From positions 1-64,000 of the forward strand of contig NZ_VYPZ01000021.1 of assembly GCF_008710155.1 (NCBI RefSeq): a stretch of 64,000 bases of DNA, read 5' to 3'. Of this stretch, positions 36,915-45,391 are shown piece after piece. Under the pieces are notes generated by a model. It was not told the DNA's origin. It did not search any database and saw only the letters and a program-made list of their open reading frames with translations. The first letter of the stretch is position 1; every line of letters begins with the position of its first letter. The stretch comes from Sphingobium limneticum. GTDB taxonomy: Bacteria; Pseudomonadota; Alphaproteobacteria; Sphingomonadales; Sphingomonadaceae. Made by a program: the position numbers and the translations under genes.

Positions 36915-37493
36915 ATGTTCAACGACCTCTCCTCCCCGCTCGCCCTGCTCCAGACCCGCCGTTCCGGCAAACCGCGCGACCTGATCGCGCCCGGCCCGGA
37001 CGACGCGCAACTGCGCCAGATATTGGAGGTGGCGCTGCGTACCCCCGATCATGGCAAGCTGGCGCCATGGCGTTTCGTCATCGTGCCGCAGGGCAAGCGC
37101 GCCGCCTTGGCCGACCTGCTGGAAACCGCCTACCGCGCGGAAAAGCCGGACGCCGGACGGCTGGAAATCGAAGCGATGCACCAGTTCGCCCATCAGGCAC
37201 CCACACTGGTGGTGGCCCTGTCCACCCCGGTCGCGGGCAGCAAGATTCCGGTCTGGGAACAGGAATTGTCGGCGGGCGCCGCGATCATGAACCTGCTCCA
37301 CGCCACCCATGCGCTGGGCTTTGCCGGCGGTTGGCTGACCGGCTGGCCCAGCTTCAACGACGATGTGCGTGACGCCTTTGGCAAGGACGGCGAAAAGATT
37401 GTCGGCTTCGTGTTCATCGGCACGTCCGGCAAACCGCAGGAAGAACGGCCCCGGCCAGAATATGACGCGATCGTATCGACCTGGGACAGATAA
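36915..37493 (+). CDS. Nitroreductase family protein (YdjA-like)
   Basis: A 192-residue FMN-dependent oxidoreductase. The opening PLALLQTRRSGKPRDL and the phosphate-binding RTPDHGKLAPWRFVIV are typical of the YdjA branch, the shortest nitroreductases. The C-terminal VGFVFIGTSGKPQEERPRP matches. These act on nitroaromatics, quinones or unsaturated substrates with NAD(P)H. The start MFNDLSSPL is chosen by family length; the much longer open frame upstream is antisense to the peptide transporter gene. Confidence 0.93.
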   Translation: MFNDLSSPLALLQTRRSGKPRDLIAPGPDDAQLRQILEVALRTPDHGKLAPWRFVIVPQGKRAALADLLETAYRAEKPDAGRLEIEAMHQFAHQAPTLVVALSTPVAGSKIPVWEQELSAGAAIMNLLHATHALGFAGGWLTGWPSFNDDVRDAFGKDGEKIVGFVFIGTSGKPQEERPRPEYDAIVSTWDR

Positions 37494-37566
37494 TTATAAC
37501 CGCAAAGCATTGCCGAACAACCTCTGCGGATTGACCCGCATGGCTGTATTATGGCACTGATGCACT

Positions 37567-37911
37567 ATGGCCGACGAATCCAAACCCGTCTATCTCCGCC
37601 TGCGTGAGATTATCGCCGCCTCCATCCTGGATGGGGAATTTACCGATGGCGACCTGTTGCCATCGGTGCGAGCTTTTGCTGCGGCGCAGGGCGCCAATCC
37701 GCTGACCGTGGCGAAGGCTTATCAGAGTTTCCAGGATGACGGGCTGGTCGTGGTGAAGCGCGGCGTCGGCATGTTCGTCTCGGACGGCGCGACCCGCCGC
37801 CTGCGCGAAGCCGAACGCGAACGCTTCCTCGACAGTGTCTGGCCGCCCGTCGCAGAGCAGATCCGGCGGCTTGGCCTGCGGATCGACGATCTGGATCTGG
37901 CGAAAGCATAA
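37567..37911 (+). CDS. GntR family regulator, short YtrA type
   Basis: A 114-residue regulator with an N-terminal winged helix (PVYLRLREIIAASILDGEFTDGDLLPSVRAFAAAQGANPLTVAKAYQSFQDDGLV) and only a short C-terminal helix of about 40 residues, the architecture of the YtrA subfamily. Such short GntR proteins usually control an adjacent ABC transporter operon, but none is present here: it is followed by a REP-like repeat and the convergent prsT gene. It may act on a distant target or on the upstream nitroreductase gene, whose stop is 73 bases before it. Confidence 0.9.
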   Translation: MADESKPVYLRLREIIAASILDGEFTDGDLLPSVRAFAAAQGANPLTVAKAYQSFQDDGLVVVKRGVGMFVSDGATRRLREAERERFLDSVWPPVAEQIRRLGLRIDDLDLAKA

Positions 37912-37921
37912 ACCGCCACAT

Positions 37922-37950
37922 CCGTTCGCCCTGAGCTTGTCGAAGGGCGC
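37922..37950. repeat. REP-like hairpin GCCCT-GAGCTTGTCGA-AGGGC
   Basis: CCGTTCGCCCTGAGCTTGTC followed by GAAGGGC, with a 5-bp stem, lies between the stop codons of the convergent GntR and prsT genes. The CGCCCTGAGCTTGTCGAAGGGC sequence is a well-known type of repeat in sphingomonads as far as I recall. Confidence 0.65.
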
Positions 37951-37956
37951 TTGCCC

Positions 37957-39984
37957 TTACAGCGCCGCCAGCGCGTCCAGTGCATCCTGACGACCGGTAG
38001 CCGCCGCACGGCCCAGCGCCAGCTTCGCCTCCCCCTTGCGCCCCGCTGCGGCATAGGCCTGCCCCAGATGCAGTTGCAATGCAGGCGCTCCGGGCGCAAG
38101 CGCCACCGCCTTTTCCAGCAGGTCGACCGCCGCCGGCCCCTTCTCGCCGCTGCGCAGCAACACCCAACCGAACATGTCCGCCGTTACCGGATTGCCGGGC
38201 ATCAACCGATAGCCATGCGCCGCATAGGCGCGCGCGGCGTTCCGATCGCCATCCTCCATCGCGGCGCGAGCGAGGTCCGCCATCAGCACCGCGTCATTGT
38301 CCCCAATCTGTGCCCGCACCGCCTGCAACATCCGTCGCGCGCCGCGCCAGTCCTGCGCCTGCATTGCCATGTCGGCGCCCACACGCTGAACCTCCACGTC
38401 ATTGGGATTCTGACTCAGGGACAATTGCACCACTTGGCGCGCGCGCGGCGCATTGCCCGCACGAGTCCATGCGGCGGCCAGCCGCAGCGCAGCATCGCGA
38501 TCGAACCGGATGTTGCCGGCTGCTTCATAAGCACGCGCCGCCTCCTGCGGCTGGTTCGCCGCGCCCAACGTATCGCCCAATATCAGCCAGGCATCGGGCG
38601 CACCGGGATTGGCACGGCTGAGCAATCGCGCCCGGGCCAGAGCATCACCATTGCGCCCGGTGCTGAGCAGCGCCCGGATATAGGGAATATTGTCGCGCGC
38701 GGTCGTGCTGCTGGCCGGCCCCGCACCGGATGCCAGCCCAGGGTCCGCCGCACTGGCGAATGAATCGCTCGACGCCCGCACCGGCCAGGCGGCCCGCGCC
38801 AGCATATCATCCGCCATCGCCCGGTTGCCCAGCGCCTCCTGCACCCGCGCGGCAAGCGTCAGCACATAGGGATCGGCATCCCGCTGCGCCACGATCGGCG
38901 CCAGCGTCGTCGCGGCGGATGCAAAATCGTCATTATCATATAATGCCCGCGCCAAAAGCGTACGCGCCGTGCGATTATCCGGCTGGGCGGCGACCAGTGG
39001 CGCCAGCGCCTCGGTCGCCAGCACCGGATTGCCATCCTGCAATTGCAATATGCCGCGCAGCAGGCGCGTCGCCGGCTCATCGTCCAGCCGGCCTTTGGTT
39101 CGCTCCAGCAGCTTGCGGGCCAGATCGCCCTGCCCGACCCGCGCCGCCATCACCGCCTGCATCATCCAGGCGCGCGGATTGGACGGGTCGAGTGCCAGAA
39201 GGCGGCGGGTCAGGCCCAGCATATGGCTCGCCTGCCCGGCATCCGCCAGGGTCGCGGCATATTGCTCCAGCGTCGGCACCGAATCCGGATTGGCGGCCAG
39301 TGCCCGCTCGAACCAGGGGAGCGAAGCAGCCAGGCCATATTGCGCGCGGGTCAGTTCGCCGCGCAAAGTCAGCGCCCTCGCATCGCCGGGCGCCAGCGCA
39401 ACCGCGCGGTCGGCGGCCATGATCGCACCGGCCTGATCCCCCGCCACCATCTGCAACCGGCCTAGCTCGACCCAATTGGCAGGATCACCGGGCGCGTTAG
39501 CCAACGCATGTTGCAACGCCGCGCGCGCTGCCGGCAGGTCGCCCTGCCCCAGCATAGCCTGCGCGATCACGCGGGCCGCGACCACGCCCGCTTCCGGAGG
39601 CAAATCAGACGCGCGCGCCTCCTTCAGAGCGCCATCCATGTCCCCCTGCAACAGGAGCGCCTGCGCCATGATGGCGCGCGTCGCCGCCGGCGGCGACCCC
39701 AATGTTCGCGCACGTTCGACGGCCGCCTGCGCGCCCGCCCCATCGCCCAGATCGACCAGCGCCTGTGCTTGCGCCACATGGGCGGCCGTCGATCTGGGAT
39801 CGCGCTTGATGGCGTTCATCAACTCGACCCGCGCCGTGCGCGCGTCACCCTTGTCGAGTGCGGCCAGACCGCGCGTCAGCGCCGCACTGCCATCGCGTTC
39901 ATGCGCCCGCCATTGCAATATGCCAGTAGCACCTAGCGCCAGCAGCGCCACCCCGACAATCAGGATCAGACGGGACCGTCGCAT
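37957..39984 (-). CDS. prsT: TPR protein PrsT of the PEP-CTERM/exosortase-associated system
   Basis: A 675-residue protein with one N-terminal membrane anchor (LILIVGVALLALGATGILQW) and then a long array of tetratricopeptide-like repeats to the end (for example GLAALDKGDARTARVELMNAIKRDP, with the A-x-x-x-L-x-x-A spacing repeated about 15 times). This matches the PrsT family that accompanies PrsK and PrsR in exosortase/PEP-CTERM genomes; it is thought to act in exopolysaccharide assembly or secretion. It starts 5 bases after prsR, so it is the last gene of the operon that begins with the sugar transferase. Confidence 0.88.
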   Translation of the reverse strand: MRRSRLILIVGVALLALGATGILQWRAHERDGSAALTRGLAALDKGDARTARVELMNAIKRDPRSTAAHVAQAQALVDLGDGAGAQAAVERARTLGSPPAATRAIMAQALLLQGDMDGALKEARASDLPPEAGVVAARVIAQAMLGQGDLPAARAALQHALANAPGDPANWVELGRLQMVAGDQAGAIMAADRAVALAPGDARALTLRGELTRAQYGLAASLPWFERALAANPDSVPTLEQYAATLADAGQASHMLGLTRRLLALDPSNPRAWMMQAVMAARVGQGDLARKLLERTKGRLDDEPATRLLRGILQLQDGNPVLATEALAPLVAAQPDNRTARTLLARALYDNDDFASAATTLAPIVAQRDADPYVLTLAARVQEALGNRAMADDMLARAAWPVRASSDSFASAADPGLASGAGPASSTTARDNIPYIRALLSTGRNGDALARARLLSRANPGAPDAWLILGDTLGAANQPQEAARAYEAAGNIRFDRDAALRLAAAWTRAGNAPRARQVVQLSLSQNPNDVEVQRVGADMAMQAQDWRGARRMLQAVRAQIGDNDAVLMADLARAAMEDGDRNAARAYAAHGYRLMPGNPVTADMFGWVLLRSGEKGPAAVDLLEKAVALAPGAPALQLHLGQAYAAAGRKGEAKLALGRAAATGRQDALDALAAL

Positions 39985-39989
39985 CGGCG

Positions 39990-41354
39990 TCAGCCCTGCA
40001 TCTGATATTGTTTGAGCAAATCATACAGCGTCGGCCGGCTGATCCCCAGCATCTTGGCCGCGCCGGAAATATTGCCATCGGTCCGCGCGATCGCACGACG
40101 GATCGCACGACGATCTGCCATTTCGCGCGCCGCCTTCAAATTCACGAGGTCGCCGCCCTCCGCCCGCTCATCGTCCAGGTCCAGATCGGCAGCGGTGATG
40201 AGTTTCCCGTCGGCCATGATGACCGCGCGCTTCATCCGGTTTTCCAGTTCGCGCACATTGCCCGGCCAGCCCCAGCCATCGAGCGCCGCCAGCGCATCGG
40301 GCGCCAGCCCCTTGACCTGCGGGTTCATGTCACGGGCGAAGCGCGTCAGGAAATGGCGGGCCAGCAACGCCGGATCGCCCGGCCGATCCTTGAGCGCCGG
40401 AATCCGCACCACGATTTCAGCAAGGCGGTAATAAAGATCCTCGCGGAAGGCACCGCCTTCGATCATCTGTTCCAGATTCTGGTGGGTCGCGCACACGATC
40501 CGCGTATCGACGGCGATGGGCTGACGCCCACCGATCCGTTCGATCACCCGTTCCTGCAGGAAGCGCAACAGCTTGACCTGCAAGGCCAGCGGAATGTCCC
40601 CCACCTCGTCCAGAAACAGCGTGCCGCCCTGCGCCTGTTCGATCTTGCCCGGCGTGGTCTTGATCGCGCCGGTGAAGGCGCCTTTCTCATGACCGAACAG
40701 TTCGGATTCCAGCAGCGTCTCGGGAATCGCGGCGCAGTTGATCGCCACGAACGCGCCACCACGACGTGGGCTGGCGTCATGCAGGCCCTGCGCCAGCAAT
40801 TCCTTGCCCGTCCCGCTCGCGCCCAGCAGCAGAACGGACACCTGCGCACCGGCCACCCGCTCGATCGTGCGGGCGACCTTCATCATTTCGGGCGCACCCG
40901 AAATGATGCGCCCCAGCACCCGGCTGTCCTCCGGCGCGGTTTCGGCCAGCCGCGCATTTTCCCGCTCCAGCGCATGAACATGGAAGGCGCGACGGACGAT
41001 CAGCCCCAGTTCGTCGATATCGACCGGCTTCTGGTAGAAGTCATAAGCCCCACCGGAAATCGCATCCAGCGCACTTTCCCGCGCGCCATGGCCGGACGCC
41101 ACGATGATCTTCGTATCCGGCTTGATCTTCAGCATCTCCGCCAGCGTGGCAAAGCCCTCGCTGGTGCCATCGGGATCTGGCGGAAGGCCAAGGTCCAGCG
41201 TCACCACGTCGGGCGTTTCCGCGCGCAAAATCTCGATCGCTTCCTGCCGGTCGCCGGCAATGAACAGCTGATAATCCTCATAGGCCCAGCGCAACTGGCG
41301 CTGAAGGCCCGGATCATCCTCCACGATCAGCAATTTGGGGCGGGTGTCGCTCAT
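39990..41354 (-). CDS. prsR: Sigma-54-dependent response regulator PrsR
   Basis: A 454-residue NtrC-type activator. Receiver domain (about 1-125) with Asp54 in DVVTLDLGLPPD and Lys in DFYQKPVD; AAA+ domain with Walker A GASGTGKELLAQ, the sigma-54-contacting loop GAFTGA, and Walker B GTLFLDEVGD; C-terminal Fis-type helix-turn-helix (GNISGAAKMLGISRPTLYDLL). The IIVASGHGARESALDAI and EHGKAF-lacking receiver layout matches the PEP-CTERM-box regulator family. It would activate RpoN promoters of exopolysaccharide and sorted-protein genes. Its start overlaps the prsK stop (TGATG). Confidence 0.94.
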   Translation of the reverse strand: MSDTRPKLLIVEDDPGLQRQLRWAYEDYQLFIAGDRQEAIEILRAETPDVVTLDLGLPPDPDGTSEGFATLAEMLKIKPDTKIIVASGHGARESALDAISGGAYDFYQKPVDIDELGLIVRRAFHVHALERENARLAETAPEDSRVLGRIISGAPEMMKVARTIERVAGAQVSVLLLGASGTGKELLAQGLHDASPRRGGAFVAINCAAIPETLLESELFGHEKGAFTGAIKTTPGKIEQAQGGTLFLDEVGDIPLALQVKLLRFLQERVIERIGGRQPIAVDTRIVCATHQNLEQMIEGGAFREDLYYRLAEIVVRIPALKDRPGDPALLARHFLTRFARDMNPQVKGLAPDALAALDGWGWPGNVRELENRMKRAVIMADGKLITAADLDLDDERAEGGDLVNLKAAREMADRRAIRRAIARTDGNISGAAKMLGISRPTLYDLLKQYQMQG

Positions 41355-43426
41355 CAGGCGGCCTTTTCTTGTGTATCGCTATGGGGCGCCAATGGCAGGC
41401 GCAATGTGAAACGGCTGCCCGCACCGGGCTTGCTCTCCACCTCGATCCGCCCACCCATGGCCTGCGCCAGGGTCCGCGCCTCGAACGCGCCCAGGCCAAA
41501 GCCTGCCGCCTTGCTGGAGGAAAAGGGCTTGAACAGGTCGCGGCGGATATATTCCGCGCTCATGCCCTTGCCCCGGTCGATGATGGCGACCACCGCCTCG
41601 CCCGCTTCGGCGGACAGGCGCAGGTCGACCGGGCTGTCGGCTGTGCTGGCGTCGATGGCATTTTGCAGCAGATGGATGACGATCTGTTCGACCCGCACCG
41701 GATCGGCCAGGGCCAGCGGCGCGTCGCCACTGACATGCACGGGATGCTGCCGCGCACGCGTACGGGCGACCTGCTGCAACAGGTCGATCAGCGCGACGGG
41801 GCGCGGCTCTTCCGCCTTGCCTTTGTTATGCTGGGACAGGCGGGCGAGCATGTCGTTCATCTTGCCCACCGATTCCTTGAGCGTCAGCACCATGTCGGCG
41901 CGAAATTCGGGATTGTCGGCATGGCGCTCTGCATTGCGGGACAGCAGCGACAATTGGCTCACCAGATTCTTCACGTCATGGATGATGAAGGCGAAGCGGC
42001 GGTTGAATTCCTCGAACCGTTGCGCGTCGTCCAGCGCCTGCTGGCCCTGCGCCTCACTGATATGCGTCGCGGCCTGTCGCCCGGCGGCACGCAACATGTC
42101 GAAATCCTCCCAGTCCAGCCGCCGGTCGATCGGCGGCGGGGCCAGCAGCAGCGCACCGATCATCCGACCATAATGGATCAGCGGCACCAGCGCCCAGAAG
42201 CGCCGCTCCTGCGTCATCCACTCGGGCAGGTCGAGTGCGCCCTCTCCGCTCTTGCGCCGACCCAGATCGACGATCCAACCGGTCTGCTCCAATTGCGCCA
42301 CGATGCCGGGCGAGACCGTTCCGACATCGGACAGGTCGCCGGCCCAGTTCCATTGCGTCTCGAACGCCAACCCACCCTGCTCATCGCGCAACAGCAGCAG
42401 CGCGCCGGGCGAATCGGTGATGTCGGCCATCGCCTTCGCGACGCGCTGGCCGAGCGGCGCGGCATCCTCGCCCGGACGGCCTATCGTGTCGCCAAAACGC
42501 ATCCATTCGGTGCGATAATCATAGCGATGCTGGAAGAAATGCTTGGCGACCTGCACCTTCCACAGCGCCCGGACCTGCGGCGAAGGCAGCAGCACCAGCG
42601 CGGTGACGGCGGTGAAGAAGACCGCTGCAATCTCCACCACGCGTGCATAGGGACCGGCGATCATCTCGATCAGGACGGCCGCAGCGGTCAGTACCGCGAC
42701 ATAGAGGGCCACCGCGACGATGGAGAGCGACTGAAAGGTAATGGCCCGCGACAATTGCAACCGCCCCGCCATCCCCTTGCGCATGCCCACCGCAATCACC
42801 GGCGCGATCAGCCCCATCAGCAACCCGCGCAGCGCGTAAAGCTCATTCACCCTATGCGGCGCGAACCAGCAGATCGCGTAAAGATTGAGGTCATAGGTCC
42901 ACATCGCCGCCAGCGATCCCAGCAGCAGCGACACGCCGCCCCGCTCCCGCGAAGGCCAGGCGGTGTAAAGATGATGGACCAGCAACAGGCTGCCGATCGC
43001 CGTCATCATGCGCAGGATCAGCGAGCAGGTGACGAGCGCGTGATGCAGGTCGCTCGCGGGCGACAATTGCCGCCAGAGAAGGTCGGTAACGGTCTGCATC
43101 AGCAACAGGCCGGCCACCGCCAGATAGACGGCGCTGACCGCCATCGTCGGCCCTGCGCGGCCCACCGGCCCACGCCGCAGCATGACATACATGGCCAGCA
43201 CCCAGGCGGCATTGCGGATGCTTTCGCCGACGCCCGACAGCGGCTTCGACACGCCACCGAAGGACACGTAGAGCGCCCAGCACGACGTCAGCAACAGGGC
43301 CGCAGCGAGCAGCCGCGGCTCTGGCGCCTCGTCTCGGCGACGGAGCAGAAAGATGCCCAGCGCCGCGAACAGCACCGCCGCCAGCGCATGGCCCCAGTCG
43401 CCGACAAATTGAAGGAGCGCACCCAT
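41354..43426 (-). CDS. prsK: Membrane histidine kinase PrsK of the PEP-CTERM-associated system
   Basis: A 690-residue kinase with about eight to ten N-terminal transmembrane helices (residues about 5-290), a GAF-like domain (about 310-450, GALLLLRDEQGGLAFETQW) and a kinase core. The phospho-acceptor His is in FAFIIHDVKNLVSQLSLLS, the form seen in PrsK proteins; the ATPase boxes are HLLQNAIDAST, IIDRGKGMS and SKAAGFGLGAFEARTLAQAMGG. It is the cognate kinase of PrsR. It lies 13 bases downstream of the sugar transferase gene. Confidence 0.94.
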   Translation of the reverse strand: MGALLQFVGDWGHALAAVLFAALGIFLLRRRDEAPEPRLLAAALLLTSCWALYVSFGGVSKPLSGVGESIRNAAWVLAMYVMLRRGPVGRAGPTMAVSAVYLAVAGLLLMQTVTDLLWRQLSPASDLHHALVTCSLILRMMTAIGSLLLVHHLYTAWPSRERGGVSLLLGSLAAMWTYDLNLYAICWFAPHRVNELYALRGLLMGLIAPVIAVGMRKGMAGRLQLSRAITFQSLSIVAVALYVAVLTAAAVLIEMIAGPYARVVEIAAVFFTAVTALVLLPSPQVRALWKVQVAKHFFQHRYDYRTEWMRFGDTIGRPGEDAAPLGQRVAKAMADITDSPGALLLLRDEQGGLAFETQWNWAGDLSDVGTVSPGIVAQLEQTGWIVDLGRRKSGEGALDLPEWMTQERRFWALVPLIHYGRMIGALLLAPPPIDRRLDWEDFDMLRAAGRQAATHISEAQGQQALDDAQRFEEFNRRFAFIIHDVKNLVSQLSLLSRNAERHADNPEFRADMVLTLKESVGKMNDMLARLSQHNKGKAEEPRPVALIDLLQQVARTRARQHPVHVSGDAPLALADPVRVEQIVIHLLQNAIDASTADSPVDLRLSAEAGEAVVAIIDRGKGMSAEYIRRDLFKPFSSSKAAGFGLGAFEARTLAQAMGGRIEVESKPGAGSRFTLRLPLAPHSDTQEKAA

Positions 43427-43439
43427 GGTCGCTAACGCC

Positions 43440-44828
43440 TCAGCGCGCGCCGTCGGGCCAGAGCACGACCCGCAAGGTCTGGATCAGGATCAGCAGGTCC
43501 AGAAAGGGCGTGTAGTTCTTCGCATAATAGAGATCATATTCCAGCTTGTGCCGGGCATCCTCGATCGACGCGCCATAGGGATAGTTGATCTGCGCCCAGC
43601 CGGTGATGCCGGGCTTCACCATATGGCGTTCGGCATAATAGCGTAGATGCTGTTCCAGATCCTCGACGAACTGGCGCCGTTCGGGGCGCGGGCCGACGAA
43701 GCTCATCTCGCCCTTCAGCACCGTCCAGGTCTGCGGCAATTCGTCGATCCGCAGCTTACGCAGCCAGTAGCCGAGGCGCGTGATGCGCGGATCGTCCTTT
43801 TCCGCCCAGACCGCCTGCCCACCGACCTCCGCGTCCAGCCGCATCGTGCGCAGCTTCACGATCCAGAATTCCTGACCGAACAGGCCGACGCGCTGCTGGC
43901 GGTAGAAAGCCGGTCCCTTGGTATCGAGTTTCACCAATATGGCAGCAAGCAGGATGATCGGGCCGGTCAGCGCCAGCAGGATGGAACTGGCGATCACGTC
44001 GAACAGGCGTTTGGCGATGCTGGACAGGCGGCGGCCGGCGGAAAACCCGTCGGAAAAGATCAGCCAGCTGGGATTAACGCTGGCCAGGTCGACACGGCCC
44101 GTCTCACGCTCCAGAAAGCTGGACAGGTCGTTCACATGAACGCCCGTGGTCTTGATCCGCAACAGGTCGCTCATCGGAATGGCGTTGCGCCGCTCTTCCA
44201 GCGCCAGCACGACTTCGCTGGCGTTCAGCCGGACGACGAAGTCGGACAGGTTGAACACCGCATCGCGGTTGATCGCTTCGGGAATGACTTGCGGCCCGTC
44301 ATTCATGGCGATGAAGCCCACCACCAGAAAGCCCGCGCCGCGCTTCTGCTCCAGATCCTTGATCCGGTTCGCCCGATTACCCGCGCCCAGTACCACCAGC
44401 CGCCGCTTGAACGCCTCCCCGCCCAGCATCGACCCAAGCAGCAGCCGCACAGTGACCAGCAGGGCAATGGCCAGCCCCATGGCGTAGAGCGAATTGGACC
44501 GCCACAGCGTCATGCCGGGCAGCAGGAAGTAGAGAACCGACAGGAAAATCACGCCCAGCGATACGGCCACCAGCAGGCGGGCAAAGGCGAATCGGATGGA
44601 TTGCAGCGCTTCGGTGCCATAGACGCCGACCGCGATCATGCCGGTCTGGATCGCGACGGCGAAACTGATCAGCGGCCCCATACGGGTCATCACATGATCG
44701 ACATCCATGCCGATCTGGCGCGCCCGCAATATCCAGCCCCCTTCGGCCGCGCAAAGCAGCAACGCGAAATCGAGCAGTCCCAGCAGCAGCACCGCATGCG
44801 GCACATAATGTTTGAACAGCCTTATCAT
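43440..44828 (-). CDS. PEP-CTERM/exosortase system-associated undecaprenyl-phosphate sugar transferase
   Basis: A 462-residue polyprenyl-phosphate hexose-1-phosphate transferase (TIGR03013-type). Four to five N-terminal helices, a nucleotide-binding-like middle part (RLVVLGAGNRANRI), and a C-terminal bacterial sugar transferase domain: KRLFDVIASSILLALTGP (membrane hairpin), VKLRTMRLDAE, DELPQTWTVLKGEMSFVGPRP and VKPGITGWAQINYPYG. It loads the first sugar onto undecaprenyl phosphate for exopolysaccharide synthesis. MIRLFKHYVPHA fits the family start; the ATG at 44855 with GAAGG 9 bases upstream is an alternative. It is the first gene of the prs operon. Confidence 0.92.
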   Translation of the reverse strand: MIRLFKHYVPHAVLLLGLLDFALLLCAAEGGWILRARQIGMDVDHVMTRMGPLISFAVAIQTGMIAVGVYGTEALQSIRFAFARLLVAVSLGVIFLSVLYFLLPGMTLWRSNSLYAMGLAIALLVTVRLLLGSMLGGEAFKRRLVVLGAGNRANRIKDLEQKRGAGFLVVGFIAMNDGPQVIPEAINRDAVFNLSDFVVRLNASEVVLALEERRNAIPMSDLLRIKTTGVHVNDLSSFLERETGRVDLASVNPSWLIFSDGFSAGRRLSSIAKRLFDVIASSILLALTGPIILLAAILVKLDTKGPAFYRQQRVGLFGQEFWIVKLRTMRLDAEVGGQAVWAEKDDPRITRLGYWLRKLRIDELPQTWTVLKGEMSFVGPRPERRQFVEDLEQHLRYYAERHMVKPGITGWAQINYPYGASIEDARHKLEYDLYYAKNYTPFLDLLILIQTLRVVLWPDGAR

Positions 44829-44886
44829 CGTCACGCATATCCTGCTGGCCGCCATGGTGGCGCACCTTCGGGGGAACCGGATTTTC

Positions 44887-44903
44887 CTTACAGCAGCTGT
44901 AAG
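44887..44903. promoter_or_regulatory. Palindrome CTTACAG-CAG-CTGTAAG upstream of the prs operon
   Basis: A perfect 7-bp inverted repeat with a 3-base spacer, 59 bases upstream of the chosen sugar transferase start and 32 bases upstream of its alternative start. Its size and position fit an operator for a dimeric regulator, though no regulator can be named; a hairpin role is also possible. I found no convincing sigma-54 promoter on this strand. Confidence 0.5.
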
Positions 44904-45066
44904 ATAATCCGACAGTGGATACACACTGCCCGACAATGGCAAAGAAATGCTGAATCCTGGGGCAACTGTTTGCAGGAACCCGCCGCTGAGTGCTGGCGCG
45001 CCGTCGGGTACCGCACGATCACCAGATGGATGACGCGTCTATAAAAGAACGAAAATCAGATCCGCT

Positions 45067-45339
45067 TCAATGCTCGTTGCGCAGCGTGTCGGCGGCGTTC
45101 TGCGCCGCATCGCCCACGATCCGGGCCGCGTCGTCCACCGATCCGGCCGCATGCGTCAGCTTGTCAGCCTGCGCATCGCCGCGTCGCTCGTTGGTCATAT
45201 AAAAAAAACCGATCGCCAGCACCAGCGCAACGGCGATCAGCGCGAAAACCACGCCACTGCCATGCGAGCGCCGGACGACGGAAATATGCGGTGATGGCGG
45301 GACTCGTTCGTCGTCCCGGCCAGAGGGCATGTCACCCAT
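45067..45339 (-). CDS. Small single-pass membrane protein of the general stress locus
   Basis: A 90-residue protein: a hydrophilic N-terminus (MGDMPSGRDDERVPPSPHISVV), one transmembrane helix (GVVFALIAVALVLAIGFFYM) and a short helical tail (DAARIVGDAAQNAADTLRNEH). AAGGAGA 7-13 bases before the ATG fixes the start. A perfect EcfG-type promoter (45364-45389) ends 24 bases upstream, overlapping the very end of the ecfG region. It therefore appears to be a member of the general stress regulon located beside its sigma factor. I do not recognise a family and the function is unknown. Confidence 0.82.
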   Translation of the reverse strand: MGDMPSGRDDERVPPSPHISVVRRSHGSGVVFALIAVALVLAIGFFYMTNERRGDAQADKLTHAAGSVDDAARIVGDAAQNAADTLRNEH

Positions 45340-45363
45340 AGAGTCTCTCCTTGATCTCCGCAT

Positions 45364-45389
45364 AACGGACAAGGGAAGCCGAACGTTCC
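45364..45389 (-). promoter_or_regulatory. EcfG-dependent promoter (GGAAC-N17-CGTT)
   Basis: On the minus strand GGAAC (45389-45385), 17 bases, then CGTT (45367-45364). This is an exact match to the sigma-EcfG consensus of alphaproteobacteria. It starts just after the ecfG stop codon and is directed at the 90-residue membrane protein gene (ATG at 45339). Confidence 0.8.
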
Positions 45390-45391
45390 GA

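Noticed and set aside
44931..44950. Possible sigma-54 promoter upstream of the prs operon (TGGC-N8-TGC-like)
   Set aside because: It is on the wrong strand for the operon and the GG-GC spacing is one base short.
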